64,000 nucleotides of DNA from Corynebacterium rouxii. GTDB lineage: Bacteria; Actinomycetota; Actinomycetes; Mycobacteriales; Mycobacteriaceae. The translations under genes were made by a program, and so were the position numbers. Each line of letters starts with the position of its first letter. Positions within the stretch are counted from its first letter, which is position 1. Under the pieces are notes generated by a model. It worked only from the letters and a program-made list of their open reading frames with translations, did no database searches and had not been told where the DNA came from. The DNA lies in the NCBI RefSeq assembly GCF_902702935.1, contig NZ_LR738855.1, forward strand, positions 744,001 to 808,000, read 5' to 3'. This document shows, piece after piece, positions 46,874 to 55,697 of this stretch.

Positions 46874-48160
46874 ATGACAAATCCACAGAACCATGATGAC
46901 GCCCGCACTGCACCCACCACCAATCAGACCGCAGCGTTTGATCGGGTGGAGAATCCTTACGGAAATGCTCACAACGTGCAAGAAGAACAACTAACTGAGC
47001 AATCGCAGCCGTTGGGGGCTCAGGAACCCCCGGTACCGCTGGAGCCGGAAACGTCGAAACGCGAAAAGCGACGCGTCAGCATCGGCACCGCTGTTGCTAT
47101 GACGCTAGTTGCTGCGATTGCTTCCGGCACGTTGACTGGGGTTTATTCCGCAAACCGTGCGGGTAATTCCGGCTCCGCTACTCGCACGCAAGTAGCGGAA
47201 TCCTTGCGTCAGCCAGTATCTCAAGATCATCCAGCTCCCGTTGAGGGATCGGTTGAAGACGTCGCAGCAAAGGTATTGCCTTCTGTCGTATCGATTTTGG
47301 TGTCTACCCGAAACGGCTCCGCTGAAGGGTCTGGCTCCATTATTTCCGAAGACGGCTACGTGATGACCAACAATCACGTGGTGGCAGGGGCTGAGCAGGG
47401 GGCAGCACGAGTATCTGTGACTCTGAACGATGGCTCTGAGCATCCTGCTGAACTGATCGCTGGCGACCCAAACACAGACGTTGCAGTGATCAAGATTAAG
47501 GACGTCAGTGGCTTGCCTGTCATGAAGTTCGGTGATTCCAACAACCTCACCGTCGGGCAACAAGTGGTGGCCGTGGGTTCGCCGCTGGGGCTTTCCGCTA
47601 CGGTTACTTCCGGCATCGTGTCAGCGCTGAACCGTCCGGTGCGTGCAGGCGGATCGGAGACCGGCCAATCCTCGCTTATCGACGCCGTCCAAACCGACGC
47701 AGCAATCAACCCAGGCAACTCCGGTGGTCCCTTGGTTGATGCCAACGGAGCCCTCATAGGCATGAACTCCGTGATCGCTTCGCTCAGCGCAGGCGGCAAG
47801 TCGGAATCTGGATCCATCGGCCTAGGCTTTGCTATCCCTTCCAACTTTGCTCGACGCGTGGCTAGCCAGCTCATTGAGAAGGGCCATGCCACCCAGCCTA
47901 TGATCGGCATTCAGCTCATCTCGAACGCTAACGCTAAAGGTGCTGTGATTGCCGATGTACAGCCTGATGGCCCCGGTGCTCATGCTGGGCTGCGGGCAGG
48001 AGAAGTGATCACTAAGATTAACAACCGCTATGTTGATAGTGCCGATGCTTTGATCGCTGCAGTACGAAGCAGCGATTTTGGTCAAACAGTTAAGCTCACC
48101 GTCCGTGGGGAAAACGGCCAAAACGAGCGGCAGGTCGACGTAACCCTCACAGGCGAATAG
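46874..48160 (+). CDS. pepD: HtrA-like serine protease PepD with PDZ domain
   Basis: 428 residues. Cytoplasmic disordered N-terminus 1-65, one membrane helix about 69-90, extracytoplasmic trypsin-like domain with the triad His168 (TNNHVV), Asp202 (NTDVAVIK), Ser283 (GNSGGPL), and a C-terminal PDZ domain (AVIADVQPDGPGAHAGLRAGEVITKINN). It degrades or senses misfolded envelope proteins and in mycobacteria feeds back on MprAB. GATAGT lies 7 nt before ATG 46874, suggesting a leaderless start. Same order as Rv0981-Rv0983. Confidence 0.93.
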   Translation: MTNPQNHDDARTAPTTNQTAAFDRVENPYGNAHNVQEEQLTEQSQPLGAQEPPVPLEPETSKREKRRVSIGTAVAMTLVAAIASGTLTGVYSANRAGNSGSATRTQVAESLRQPVSQDHPAPVEGSVEDVAAKVLPSVVSILVSTRNGSAEGSGSIISEDGYVMTNNHVVAGAEQGAARVSVTLNDGSEHPAELIAGDPNTDVAVIKIKDVSGLPVMKFGDSNNLTVGQQVVAVGSPLGLSATVTSGIVSALNRPVRAGGSETGQSSLIDAVQTDAAINPGNSGGPLVDANGALIGMNSVIASLSAGGKSESGSIGLGFAIPSNFARRVASQLIEKGHATQPMIGIQLISNANAKGAVIADVQPDGPGAHAGLRAGEVITKINNRYVDSADALIAAVRSSDFGQTVKLTVRGENGQNERQVDVTLTGE

Positions 48161-48198
48161 ACTGCTAAAACAAAACATCTATCACGAGAAGAGGCGCT

Positions 48199-48777
48199 AT
48201 GGATACCACCCAGATGGATAGCATGTTTGATTATGTCGAACCCGATCCCGAGTTTTTCCGCGCCACTGAAGCAGCAGAGAATAGCTCGACTCTGGAAGGT
48301 CCGCGTCGTGCCCTTGCAGTACTCATCCGAGATCATTCTGAAGATGCTGCAGATAACACGGCGACGGTTGTTGCAGAGCTTCTTGGCGAAGGCGGTTTTA
48401 CCGTCGACGCGGTGGTCGATGTACGTGCGGATCAATACCTCATCCGTCATGCCATCGAAACGGCAGTCGTTGGCGGCGTGGACCTAGTGCTGACTATCGG
48501 CGCAACGGGAGTAGGGCCTAGGGATCGCGCCCCTGAAGCGACACGCGAGGTTCTCGACCAAGAAGTGCCAGGTATTGCGCAAGCCATTCGTGCTTCTGGT
48601 CTGGCGTGTGGTGTGATCGATGCGTGTACATCGCGTGGCATCTCGGGTGTATCTGCATCGACCGTGGTTGTGAACATGGCAGCATCGCGTTCGGCAATTC
48701 GTGATGGAATGGCAACTGTTACGCCCCTTGTTCATCATGTGATCGACCAGCTGCGTGAATACCGTGTTGATGAATGA
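48199..48777 (+). CDS. moaB: MoaB/MogA-like molybdopterin-binding protein
   Basis: 192 residues. MoaB/MogA fold: AVLIRDHSEDAADNTATVVAELLGE, then LVLTIGATGVGPRDRAPEATREV, where the common G-G-T-G is I-G-A-T-G, and GIIDACTSRGISG-like VIDACTSRGISGVSAST near the end. Ortholog of moaB2 (Rv0984), which follows pepD in M. tuberculosis. Adenylylation of molybdopterin is possible but the changed motif and stress-gene context leave the role open. GAGGCGCT precedes ATG 48199. Confidence 0.8.
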   Translation: MDTTQMDSMFDYVEPDPEFFRATEAAENSSTLEGPRRALAVLIRDHSEDAADNTATVVAELLGEGGFTVDAVVDVRADQYLIRHAIETAVVGGVDLVLTIGATGVGPRDRAPEATREVLDQEVPGIAQAIRASGLACGVIDACTSRGISGVSASTVVVNMAASRSAIRDGMATVTPLVHHVIDQLREYRVDE

Positions 48778-48799
48778 TTCAAGGGGATGACACTTTACA

Positions 48800-48988
48800 G
48801 TGAAAAAATCGCGTAGGAGAGTAGTAAGGCTGTCTGATGCGGAAGATTACGATCGTAGAGCAGATACAGACGAGTTCATCTCAGCTATCCCTGACGTTGT
48901 AGTCCCGTTGGAAGACGGAGAAGAAGACCAACTTCAAGGATTAGCTTTTTGGAAGGACCAGATGCCGCCGCATTATGGTGCTTCATAA
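48800..48988 (+). CDS. Small acidic protein of unknown function
   Basis: 62 residues from GTG 48800: basic start KKSRRRVVRL then acidic (SDAEDYDRRADTDEF, LEDGEEDQLQG) and ending WKDQMPPHYGAS. No membrane segment. AAGGGG is 14 nt before the GTG, which is long. It follows moaB closely and precedes the mscL terminator. Similar small proteins near this block occur in corynebacteria. Moderate confidence that it is real. Confidence 0.55.
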   Translation: MKKSRRRVVRLSDAEDYDRRADTDEFISAIPDVVVPLEDGEEDQLQGLAFWKDQMPPHYGAS

Positions 48989-48989
48989 C

Positions 48990-49054
48990 AAAAAACCGCC
49001 TTCTTTCCCTTGCTGCGCCCTAGAAAGGTCGTAACGTCGGGGGAGAGAAGGCGG
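48990..49054 (-). terminator. Rho-independent terminator of mscL
   Basis: CCGCCTTCTTTCCC (48996-49009) pairs with GGGAGAGAAGGCGG (49041-49054), one G-T pair; on the minus strand it is followed by TTTTTTG. Confidence 0.88.
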
Positions 49055-49077
49055 CTGCTATTTTCCGCTGAAATTAA

Positions 49078-49482
49078 TTACATATTGCGGTTTTTAAGCA
49101 GGTCGCGAATTTCTTCCAAGAGTTCTGCTTCGATGGAAGCTGGTGCGTCTTTTTCCTCAACAACGCCCTTGCGGCGTGCTGCCATTTCGTTGAGCTTGTT
49201 CATAGGCGCAACGAGGATAAAGTACACAACTGCTGCGATAATCAGGAAGTTCAGTGCAGCGGTGATAACGGCGCCGAAGTCCATGAAGGTAGCGTCGTTG
49301 CCAGAGCGCAGGTAGAAGCCTAGACCGGAGACATCAGCGCCGCCAAGGGCAGCGATCATTGGGTTGATCAGATGCTGGGAAAACGCTGTCACGATAGCGG
49401 TGAAAGCAGTACCGATAACGACTGCGACGGCGAGTTCGACAACGTTGCCGCGTAGGATAAAGTCTTTAAAGCCTTTGAGCAT
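49078..49482 (-). CDS. mscL: Large-conductance mechanosensitive channel MscL
   Basis: 134 residues. Starts MLKGFKDFILRGNVVELAVAVVIGTAFTAIVTAF, the MscL first helix, with the second helix at about 70-95 and a charged C-terminal bundle (IEAELLEEIRDLLK). It opens under membrane tension and releases solutes on hypo-osmotic shock. GAGG precedes ATG 49482. Same position as Rv0985c. Confidence 0.97.
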   Translation of the reverse strand: MLKGFKDFILRGNVVELAVAVVIGTAFTAIVTAFSQHLINPMIAALGGADVSGLGFYLRSGNDATFMDFGAVITAALNFLIIAAVVYFILVAPMNKLNEMAARRKGVVEEKDAPASIEAELLEEIRDLLKNRNM

Positions 49483-49535
49483 GGTTTACAACCTCTTTCT
49501 ATAAATGTGCGCCAGTCATGCTACCGGAATTATTG

Positions 49536-50273
49536 TTACAGTTCCAATGCAAAACTATTGAGGTATTCTTTTTTCAACAGGCCATTTAATCTACTCCGCC
49601 TTTGGTAAGCGCACTCGTGCTCCAGCGATAACAACTGTGAGCGGAATAGCGAGAGATTGGGCGGCAACGATTCGTGCTTGATCAGCTGGAAGTGCGATAA
49701 GACAGCGTCAGAACCGTAACTTGAGGTATTTTTCTCTGACACAGGTATAAAAACTATGACGCCACCGGCGGCGACAACATGCGGGTCGTGAGCATCGTTA
49801 GCAGCAATAACATCAACCACATCTCCTGGATGCAACACACGCGAGACGGATTGTTCAGCAAGGCGGATAGGGACGATGTTGATGGGTTGGTTTCCGGCGA
49901 AAGGCAACTGGTTCCCTACGGAGGAAAGCGTGTGACTGGAATCGAGAAAATCAACCGCCGTGGCGATGCTGCCGGCGGTGTGCGCAGAAATAGTGATGCG
50001 CTCGTTGGGGTCTGATGATAAAAGATCGTCAGGGTGCAATGCGTTTTCGGGTACTAAGTGCTCGGGGACGTGGGCGGTGGTGAAATGTGTGCGGTTGACG
50101 GCGGTGCCGGCTTGGATGGTAGTGGCGTAGCGCAACACTTCTGTTGTGGATTCGGTGCGGGGAAAAACTGCGAGTGCCACGGCAAGAATGATCAGGCTTA
50201 ATGCAAGGCTTCGTCGGAGAAATGTTTCTCTGCGCCTTCCTGGAGTGCGCAGGATAGATCTAATGGAGGTCAC
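49536..50273 (-). pseudogene. SAF-domain membrane-anchored protein with frameshifted C-terminus
   Basis: One N-terminal membrane helix (about 20-40) then a SAF domain (ATTIQAGTAVNRTHFTTAHVPEHLVPENAL, HTAGSIATAVDFL; LHPGDVVDVIAA). From about 49703 the frame used (245 residues, to 49536) is unlike a protein, whereas a shifted frame gives LIALPADQARIVAAQS, then PLTVVIAGARVRLPKAE and a stop at 49591-49593, the expected end of this CpaB/FlgA-like family. A one-base loss near 49701-49704 explains it. GTG 50273 is 15 nt after the FTHF cyclo-ligase stop. Confidence 0.7.
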
Positions 50274-50288
50274 GTAAGTTTCGACGTA

Positions 50289-50873
50289 TTAAGTAACCTG
50301 TTTGGTTCCCTCGGGGGTGACGATCCAATTACAGGTGGCGTCGTGAGGCTCGAAGGGAATAGCGCTGTTGACTTCGGTATCGAAGAGTATTGCAACAGTA
50401 GGGGTATCAACTCCGGCTAGTGCGCGGTCGTAATAGCCGGCTCCTTGACCGAGCCGTCGCCCGCCGGGTGTTATGCCAAGAGCTGGGACGATGATGAGAT
50501 CTAAGTCGTGAAGGATATCGCTGCTGTGTGATGGCGTGGTGGGTTCTAATATTTCGAATGTGCCACGTTCAACTGAATCAGCGCCGGAGTAGCGTCCCCA
50601 TGCTAATTGGCGGTTGGGGAGGGATTTGGGTATCCACAGTTCGGACAGTATACCTGCGAGATTGTCGGCAAAATCAGCCCCGCCAGGTTCTGTGACTTCG
50701 GGCATATATGCTGCGGCGCGTGTGGCATTAATGGCGCGGATGAGGGCTGTCAGATGAGCAAGGATGGCAGCGTTATCGACGTGCAAATCGGCTGTGGTAC
50801 GGGCTAATCGAGCAGTACGTATGCGATTTCTGGCATTTTTTTTGGCGGCAGTGAGCGTTGCGGTGTCAGACAT
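50289..50873 (-). CDS. fthC: 5-formyltetrahydrofolate cyclo-ligase
   Basis: 194 residues. Converts 5-formyl-THF to methenyl-THF with ATP. C-terminal signature DLIIVPALGITPGGRRLGQGAGYYDRALAG is complete; N-terminal KKNARNRIRTARLAR is the basic ATP-site helix. ATG 50873 chosen, GTG 50879 possible. Divergent from galU as in M. tuberculosis (Rv0992c/Rv0993). Confidence 0.92.
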   Translation of the reverse strand: MSDTATLTAAKKNARNRIRTARLARTTADLHVDNAAILAHLTALIRAINATRAAAYMPEVTEPGGADFADNLAGILSELWIPKSLPNRQLAWGRYSGADSVERGTFEILEPTTPSHSSDILHDLDLIIVPALGITPGGRRLGQGAGYYDRALAGVDTPTVAILFDTEVNSAIPFEPHDATCNWIVTPEGTKQVT

Positions 50874-51000
50874 AGCCACCAGCTTAGAGGGTGTTTATGG
50901 TCGTTTCCCCACGGGGAGGGGCTCAGAATGTGACTTTTAATTTCGGTTTTCCTTGGTGCCGAAACCTATCTGGGGCGTAGTTCGCGGTACTGTTTTCTTT

Positions 51001-51921
51001 ATGACTTCACCCAAGAGTGGTAATTCGTGTGCCGTCAAAACCGTGATCGTCCCAGCTGCTGGTTTGGGTACACGGTTTCTCCCTGCCACAAAGACCGTCC
51101 CTAAGGAGCTTCTTCCGGTCGTCGATACGCCAGGTATCGAGCTGATTGCTGAGGAGGCCGCGCAGTTGGGGGCAACGCGTTTGGCTGTGATTACGGCACC
51201 GAAAAAGCAGGAAGTGTTGGATCACTTCAACAGGTTCCCAGAGCTGGAAGCAACGTTGGAAAGTCGTGGCAAGAAGGATCAGCTGGCAAAGGTTGTGCGT
51301 GCTGCTGAACTGATTCAGCCGGTTTCTGTGGTTCAAGAGACCCCGCTTGGTCTAGGGCATGCAGTGGGGTTGGCGGAAAGCGTGTTGGATGACGATGAAG
51401 ATGTTGTGGCCGTCATGCTTCCGGATGACTTGGTGCTGCCCATGGGCGTTGTGGAAAAGATGGTGGAGGTGCGTCGCCAGCTGGGGGGATCGGTGCTGTG
51501 CGCTTTCGATGTTCCTCGGGAAGATGTGTATAACTACGGTGTTTTTGACATTGAGGAGTGCGATTACGACGGCCCTTACCAGGTCAAGAGCGTGAAAGGC
51601 ATGGTGGAAAAGCCAGCCGTTGAAGATGCACCTTCGACGTTTGTTGCAACGGGTCGTTATCTTTTAGATTGTGCGATTTTTGATGCGCTTCGTCGCATAA
51701 CTCCTGGTGCTGGTGGCGAATTGCAGCTTACTGATGCTATTGCTCTGCTTATTGATGAAGGCCATCCAGTCCACATCTTGGTCCATGACGGTAAGCGTCA
51801 TGATTTGGGTAATCCTGGCGGTTATATCCCAGCAGTGGTGGATTTTGGTTTGTCGGATCCGACGTATGGCCCACATTTGAAGAAGGTGCTGCGTACCATT
51901 TTGGAAGAGCACGGCGCTTAA
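51001..51921 (+). CDS. galU: UTP-glucose-1-phosphate uridylyltransferase GalU
   Basis: 306 residues. Makes UDP-glucose for cell-wall glycans and trehalose. Nucleotide-binding AAGLGTRFLPATKTVPKELLPV at 19-40, LGLGHAVGLAE, VMLPDDLVL, and GGELQLTDAIALLI. TACTGT 8 nt before ATG 51001 and absence of a Shine-Dalgarno box suggest a leaderless mRNA; an upstream in-frame start at 50953 is unlikely. Confidence 0.95.
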   Translation: MTSPKSGNSCAVKTVIVPAAGLGTRFLPATKTVPKELLPVVDTPGIELIAEEAAQLGATRLAVITAPKKQEVLDHFNRFPELEATLESRGKKDQLAKVVRAAELIQPVSVVQETPLGLGHAVGLAESVLDDDEDVVAVMLPDDLVLPMGVVEKMVEVRRQLGGSVLCAFDVPREDVYNYGVFDIEECDYDGPYQVKSVKGMVEKPAVEDAPSTFVATGRYLLDCAIFDALRRITPGAGGELQLTDAIALLIDEGHPVHILVHDGKRHDLGNPGGYIPAVVDFGLSDPTYGPHLKKVLRTILEEHGA

Positions 51922-52017
51922 GATTTACCCTGCGGGGTAAGCGCGGTTGTTGTGTGTTTTCGTGAGAAAGGGCACACTGCCTAGGAGAGAAGTTTACCAG
52001 TTTTAAAGGAGTCGGAC

Positions 52018-53283
52018 GTGCGCTCAGTGGAGCAGCAGCTAGCCCTTGTCACCCAATCTGCGGTAGCGCCAGAGCCTGTGCGCATCGCTATCGCTGAGGC
52101 ACTGGGGCTTATGTGTGCTGAGGAAGTGCAGGCATCGCGTGCGCTTCCCGGCTTCGACCAGGCTGCGATTGACGGATATGCGGTCCGTGCGGTCGACGTC
52201 GGCGGTGAACGTGGCCTTGGCCGGCCTATCGACGCCCCTATTGGTCCGATTGAAACCTCCTTGCCAGTTGTCGGTGAGGTCCCTGCGGGGTCGCAGCGTC
52301 CGTTGCGTCTGCAACCCAAACAAGCTGTGCGAGTACATACGGGTGCGCCGTTGCCCACGCTATCTGATGCTGTTATCCCACTGGAGTGGACAGATTGTGG
52401 CCGTAAGCGCATGACGGCGCATCGGCCGGTGCGCTCTGGAGAGTTTGTGCGTCATGTTGGCGATGACATTCGTCCCGGCGATGTTGCGGTAAGCGATGGT
52501 GCAATTCTAAGCCCTGCCCATATTGGCTTGCTGGCAGCTGTTGGTCGTTCCAAGGTGTTGGTGTATCCGCGTCCGCGCATGTCGGTGATCTCCGTAGGAC
52601 ATGAGTTAGTAGATATTGACCGTGAGCCTAGTTTGGGGCAAGTATTTGATGTGAACTCCTATGCGTTAGCGGCTGCAGGACGTGATGCTGGTGCCGATGT
52701 GCACCGTGTTGGTATCGCAGCTGGTGAACCACGTCGCCTCCGCGAAATTGTGGAATCTCAGCTTCTACGCAGTGAGATCATTGTTATCGCTGGAGCAGTT
52801 GGTGGTTCTGGATCCGAGGAGATTCGTCGTATTTTGTCGGATTTGGGAGAAATTGATACCACACGCGTTGCTATGCACCCCGGTTCTGTCCAAGGTTTTG
52901 GACTGCTGGGAGAAAATCAGACCCCCGTCTTCTTGCTTCCTAGTAATACTGTGTCGTCGTTGGTCATTTTTGAAATGTTCATCCGTCCAGTCGTGCGCAT
53001 GAGTTTGGGTAAGCGATCGTCGCAACGCCGTTTGGTGCGTGCGCGTGCGCTTAACCATGTGGGCTCGAAGGTGGGGCGTCGTGGCTATATTCGTGCTCGA
53101 TTGATGCGTGATGCCCAGACTCAGGATTATTTGGTGGAAGGCTTAGGTGGTGCGAACGGTGCACCGGCCCACTTGCTGGCGGGCTTGGCCGAGGCAAATG
53201 CGATGATCAAGATTCCGGAGGACGTCAATGAGGTCCGCCCAGGAGACATCGTCGAAGTTCTGTTTATGTCCCAAGGTCGCTAG
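52018..53283 (+). CDS. glp: Glp, MoeA/gephyrin-like division protein
   Basis: 421 residues, MoeA fold. Domains: N-terminal ALPGFDQAAIDGYAVRAVDVGG and RVHTGAPLPTLSDAVIPLEWTD; MPT-binding-like domain AGDDIRPGDVA-type VGDDIRPGDVAVSDGAILSPAHIGLLAAVG, PRPRMSVISVGHELV; barrel-like C-terminus. In C. glutamicum the MoeA paralog at this locus (Glp) binds FtsZ and the membrane protein GlpR. AAAGGAG precedes GTG 52018. The gene order galU-glp-rimJ-glpR supports Glp over a pure molybdenum-cofactor enzyme, though MoeA is the alternative. Confidence 0.85.
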   Translation: MRSVEQQLALVTQSAVAPEPVRIAIAEALGLMCAEEVQASRALPGFDQAAIDGYAVRAVDVGGERGLGRPIDAPIGPIETSLPVVGEVPAGSQRPLRLQPKQAVRVHTGAPLPTLSDAVIPLEWTDCGRKRMTAHRPVRSGEFVRHVGDDIRPGDVAVSDGAILSPAHIGLLAAVGRSKVLVYPRPRMSVISVGHELVDIDREPSLGQVFDVNSYALAAAGRDAGADVHRVGIAAGEPRRLREIVESQLLRSEIIVIAGAVGGSGSEEIRRILSDLGEIDTTRVAMHPGSVQGFGLLGENQTPVFLLPSNTVSSLVIFEMFIRPVVRMSLGKRSSQRRLVRARALNHVGSKVGRRGYIRARLMRDAQTQDYLVEGLGGANGAPAHLLAGLAEANAMIKIPEDVNEVRPGDIVEVLFMSQGR

Positions 53284-53288
53284 CGCGT

Positions 53289-53981
53289 ATGTCTCGCTTG
53301 TTTTCTCGGGTCAAGGAGATGCGCTCTGATCGCGTTGCTATCCATCCACGCCATCCTGGTTGGCCAGAGGCCACCCCTGCGGTGTTTACTTCCGCAGATG
53401 TTCATGTTCGCCTCCGCCCGCTTGATAAGAACGATAAATCGGCATGGCGTATGATGCGGCTTTCTGACCAGCGATTTTTGGAGCCGGTAGAACCTACGGT
53501 TGAGGATACGTGGCAATCCGCGCATTCTTCTGCTGCCTGGCGTTCTTATATATTCTCGTTAAGAGAAGCCGCGTTTGCAGGGGCTTTGGTACCTATGAGT
53601 ATTGAGGCGAATGGGCAATTTGTCGGGCAGCTGACAATTGGCTCAATCCAACATGGCATCAGCTCTGACGCATGGATTGGCTATTGGGTGCATAGTTCCG
53701 TTACTGGCCAAGGTATTGCCACGGCCGCGTGCGCGTTAGGCGTGGATCATGCGTTTCGACGCGTTCGTGTGCACCGTTTGACGGCGACCTATTTGCCTCA
53801 CAATATTGGCTCCCAGATAGTTCTGGAGCGCTGCGGGTTTAGGCACGAAGGATATTTGGAACGAAACTTGCACATCAATGGAATGTGGCGGGATCATTAC
53901 CTTATGGCGCAAACTAACGATGAGTTCACCTCACCGTGCGTTGATCGCTTGATCGCATCAAGATTTTTGCGGCGCGCCTGA
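53289..53981 (+). CDS. rimJ: GNAT acetyltransferase, RimJ-like
   Basis: 230 residues, GNAT fold: VRLRPLDKNDKSAWRMMRLSDQRFLEPVEPT, DAWIGYWVHSSVTGQGIATAACALGVDHAF (acetyl-CoA loop) and RVHRLTATYLPHNIGSQIVLERCGFRHEGYLERNLHING. It belongs to ribosomal-protein N-acetyltransferases (RimJ type); actual target unknown. ATG 53289 is 5 nt after glp, so they share a transcript; Rv0995 (rimJ) has the same place. Confidence 0.88.
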   Translation: MSRLFSRVKEMRSDRVAIHPRHPGWPEATPAVFTSADVHVRLRPLDKNDKSAWRMMRLSDQRFLEPVEPTVEDTWQSAHSSAAWRSYIFSLREAAFAGALVPMSIEANGQFVGQLTIGSIQHGISSDAWIGYWVHSSVTGQGIATAACALGVDHAFRRVRVHRLTATYLPHNIGSQIVLERCGFRHEGYLERNLHINGMWRDHYLMAQTNDEFTSPCVDRLIASRFLRRA

Positions 53982-54107
53982 CCCCATCCGTAACAGACGG
54001 GGGATAGCCTTAGAAAATTACAGTGTTTGACTCTTAACTCACTAGACGAGTTAAGCCTCAGTGCTTTACGCTCATCACAAGTACAACAACCCGGAAAGGC
54101 CTACAAC

Positions 54108-55244
54108 GTGTCCGGAACCGTCGTGATCGTCCTGATCGTCTTGGTGTGGCTCTTCGTGCTCGCACCATGGCTGCTGCGTGGCCAAAAGCCGATCCGTAAA
54201 GCCGGTGAGGGATTCGATGACACCCGCGTGGTGTATGAAGGCGGCAGTGAACAGCTGCAACCACGCCATCACCCAAAGGTTGGTCCCCACGATGTGCACA
54301 CTGGATATGAGGCCGATTCGGCTGAACATGAGTTGGAATACGCCGAAGTAACTGAGGTTATTGACCAATCTGCCGAAGTCGAGGAAGAAGACACTCAAGG
54401 ACCACTGATCGATCAAGATCCAGCAACCACGTTGGGTGATGTATTCGCACACGCAAAAGAAAAGATTGGAGCTAAACGCTCCCGTGGGGAAACTCCGCAT
54501 GCTTCTGTGATGCCACAGGTCGTTGAAGGCGAAATTGTTGCAGAGCTACCAGCACCTCAGGTTGTAGCGGACGAAGACGATGTTCGCGACGAGGCAAGCC
54601 TTGATGTGGTTGATGGCGACGATGAGATCGCGCGTTATGACTTCGATGATGCTTACGTCGGTCCTGATGATTTGATGTACCCCTCCGATGACGATATGGT
54701 TACCTCTCTCGATCGCAGCGAGGCCACAGCGGAACCTGTGCTCGATGATGACTCTGATCTCACCGATGAGGAGCGTGCGTTTGCAGAACGACGCAGCCAT
54801 CGCGGTAGCTGGGACCCAGAATCTGAGGCTCAGGCGGTAGCAACCCGTCAGCAGCGTCGTCAGCGGACAGTCATGGGGCTCGGTGCCGCAGTGATCGTCT
54901 CGTTGGTTGCTGCGGTCGTGTTTGGCGGCTGGGCTTGGGCGGGCGCAGGTGGTTGCGCAGGATTGCTGGCATTGTACCTGTGGGCATTGCGTCGTCAAGT
55001 TATTGCGGAGCAAGCGCTGCGCCGTCGTCGTATTCAGCAGTTGCGTCGTGCGCGTTGGGGCGTGCGCAACTCGGCTGATGAGGAACTTGGTATCCCGAAC
55101 CGGTTGCGTCGTCCAGGGGCAGTAGTGCTAGAGATCGACGACGAGTCTCCTGATTTTGAATATCTTGACGTAGTTGCTGATTCCCGACGCGACGGGCAAA
55201 CACCACACTTTGACGGTGCTGATCATCACCGTCGCGTGGGCTAA
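54108..55244 (+). CDS. glpR: GlpR, membrane partner of Glp
   Basis: 378 residues. A membrane helix at 2-20 (GTVVIVLIVLVWLFVLAPWLL), a long acidic cytoplasmic region (about 35-250), two adjacent helices (about 265-310) and a basic-acidic tail. This is the topology of GlpR/SepX-type division proteins, and the position after glp and rimJ matches the C. glutamicum glp-glpR locus and Rv0996. GTG 54108 has GGAAAGG 8 nt upstream; an in-frame ATG-like start at 54027 would hide the first helix behind 27 odd residues. Confidence 0.85.
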   Translation: MSGTVVIVLIVLVWLFVLAPWLLRGQKPIRKAGEGFDDTRVVYEGGSEQLQPRHHPKVGPHDVHTGYEADSAEHELEYAEVTEVIDQSAEVEEEDTQGPLIDQDPATTLGDVFAHAKEKIGAKRSRGETPHASVMPQVVEGEIVAELPAPQVVADEDDVRDEASLDVVDGDDEIARYDFDDAYVGPDDLMYPSDDDMVTSLDRSEATAEPVLDDDSDLTDEERAFAERRSHRGSWDPESEAQAVATRQQRRQRTVMGLGAAVIVSLVAAVVFGGWAWAGAGGCAGLLALYLWALRRQVIAEQALRRRRIQQLRRARWGVRNSADEELGIPNRLRRPGAVVLEIDDESPDFEYLDVVADSRRDGQTPHFDGADHHRRVG

Positions 55245-55283
55245 GGTGTTGTTTAGTTCAACTGACAAGGGGAAACGGGATTC

Positions 55284-55697
55284 ATGGATCAGCCCATAGT
55301 GCGTGATATTGCCCTGCTAGTTTTTCGTGCGGTGTTGGGCATCGTGTTTGTTGCACATGGCTTCGAGCGGTTTTTTCGTACTGGGTTGGTAGAAACAACC
55401 GGACAATTTAGCGCTATGGGAGTGCCCCAGCCCAAGCTTTCTGCTTACCTCACTGCCACGGGAGAACTCCTCGGCGGTTCGTTACTTGTGGTGGGGATAC
55501 TGACCACCTTTGTTGCCGGCGCACTGGCTTTGTTAGTTGTGGCTGCAATCTACTTTGTTCACCTTGATCATGGCTTCTTTGTGGCCGATTCTGGAATGGA
55601 ATATCCCTTGGTCATGGTGGTGGCGTTGTTGATGATCGTCGTTTTTGGTGCAGGACGCGCCAGCATAGATGGAGTACTCAGCCGTGCTGACTTGTAG
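55284..55697 (+). CDS. DoxX-family membrane protein
   Basis: 137 residues with four membrane helices. DoxX signature FRAVLGIVFVAHGFERFFRTG and ATGELLGGSLLVVGILTTFVAG. DoxX proteins are linked to redox homeostasis in mycobacteria (with SodA and SseA), but neither partner is here. ATG 55284 after AAGGGGAAACGGG. Overlaps the next gene by 14 nt. Confidence 0.85.
   Translation: MDQPIVRDIALLVFRAVLGIVFVAHGFERFFRTGLVETTGQFSAMGVPQPKLSAYLTATGELLGGSLLVVGILTTFVAGALALLVVAAIYFVHLDHGFFVADSGMEYPLVMVVALLMIVVFGAGRASIDGVLSRADL

Noticed and set aside
51925..51940. Short TTACCC-TGCG-GGGTAA hairpin after galU
   Set aside because: The 6-bp stem without a clear T-run is too weak to call a terminator.
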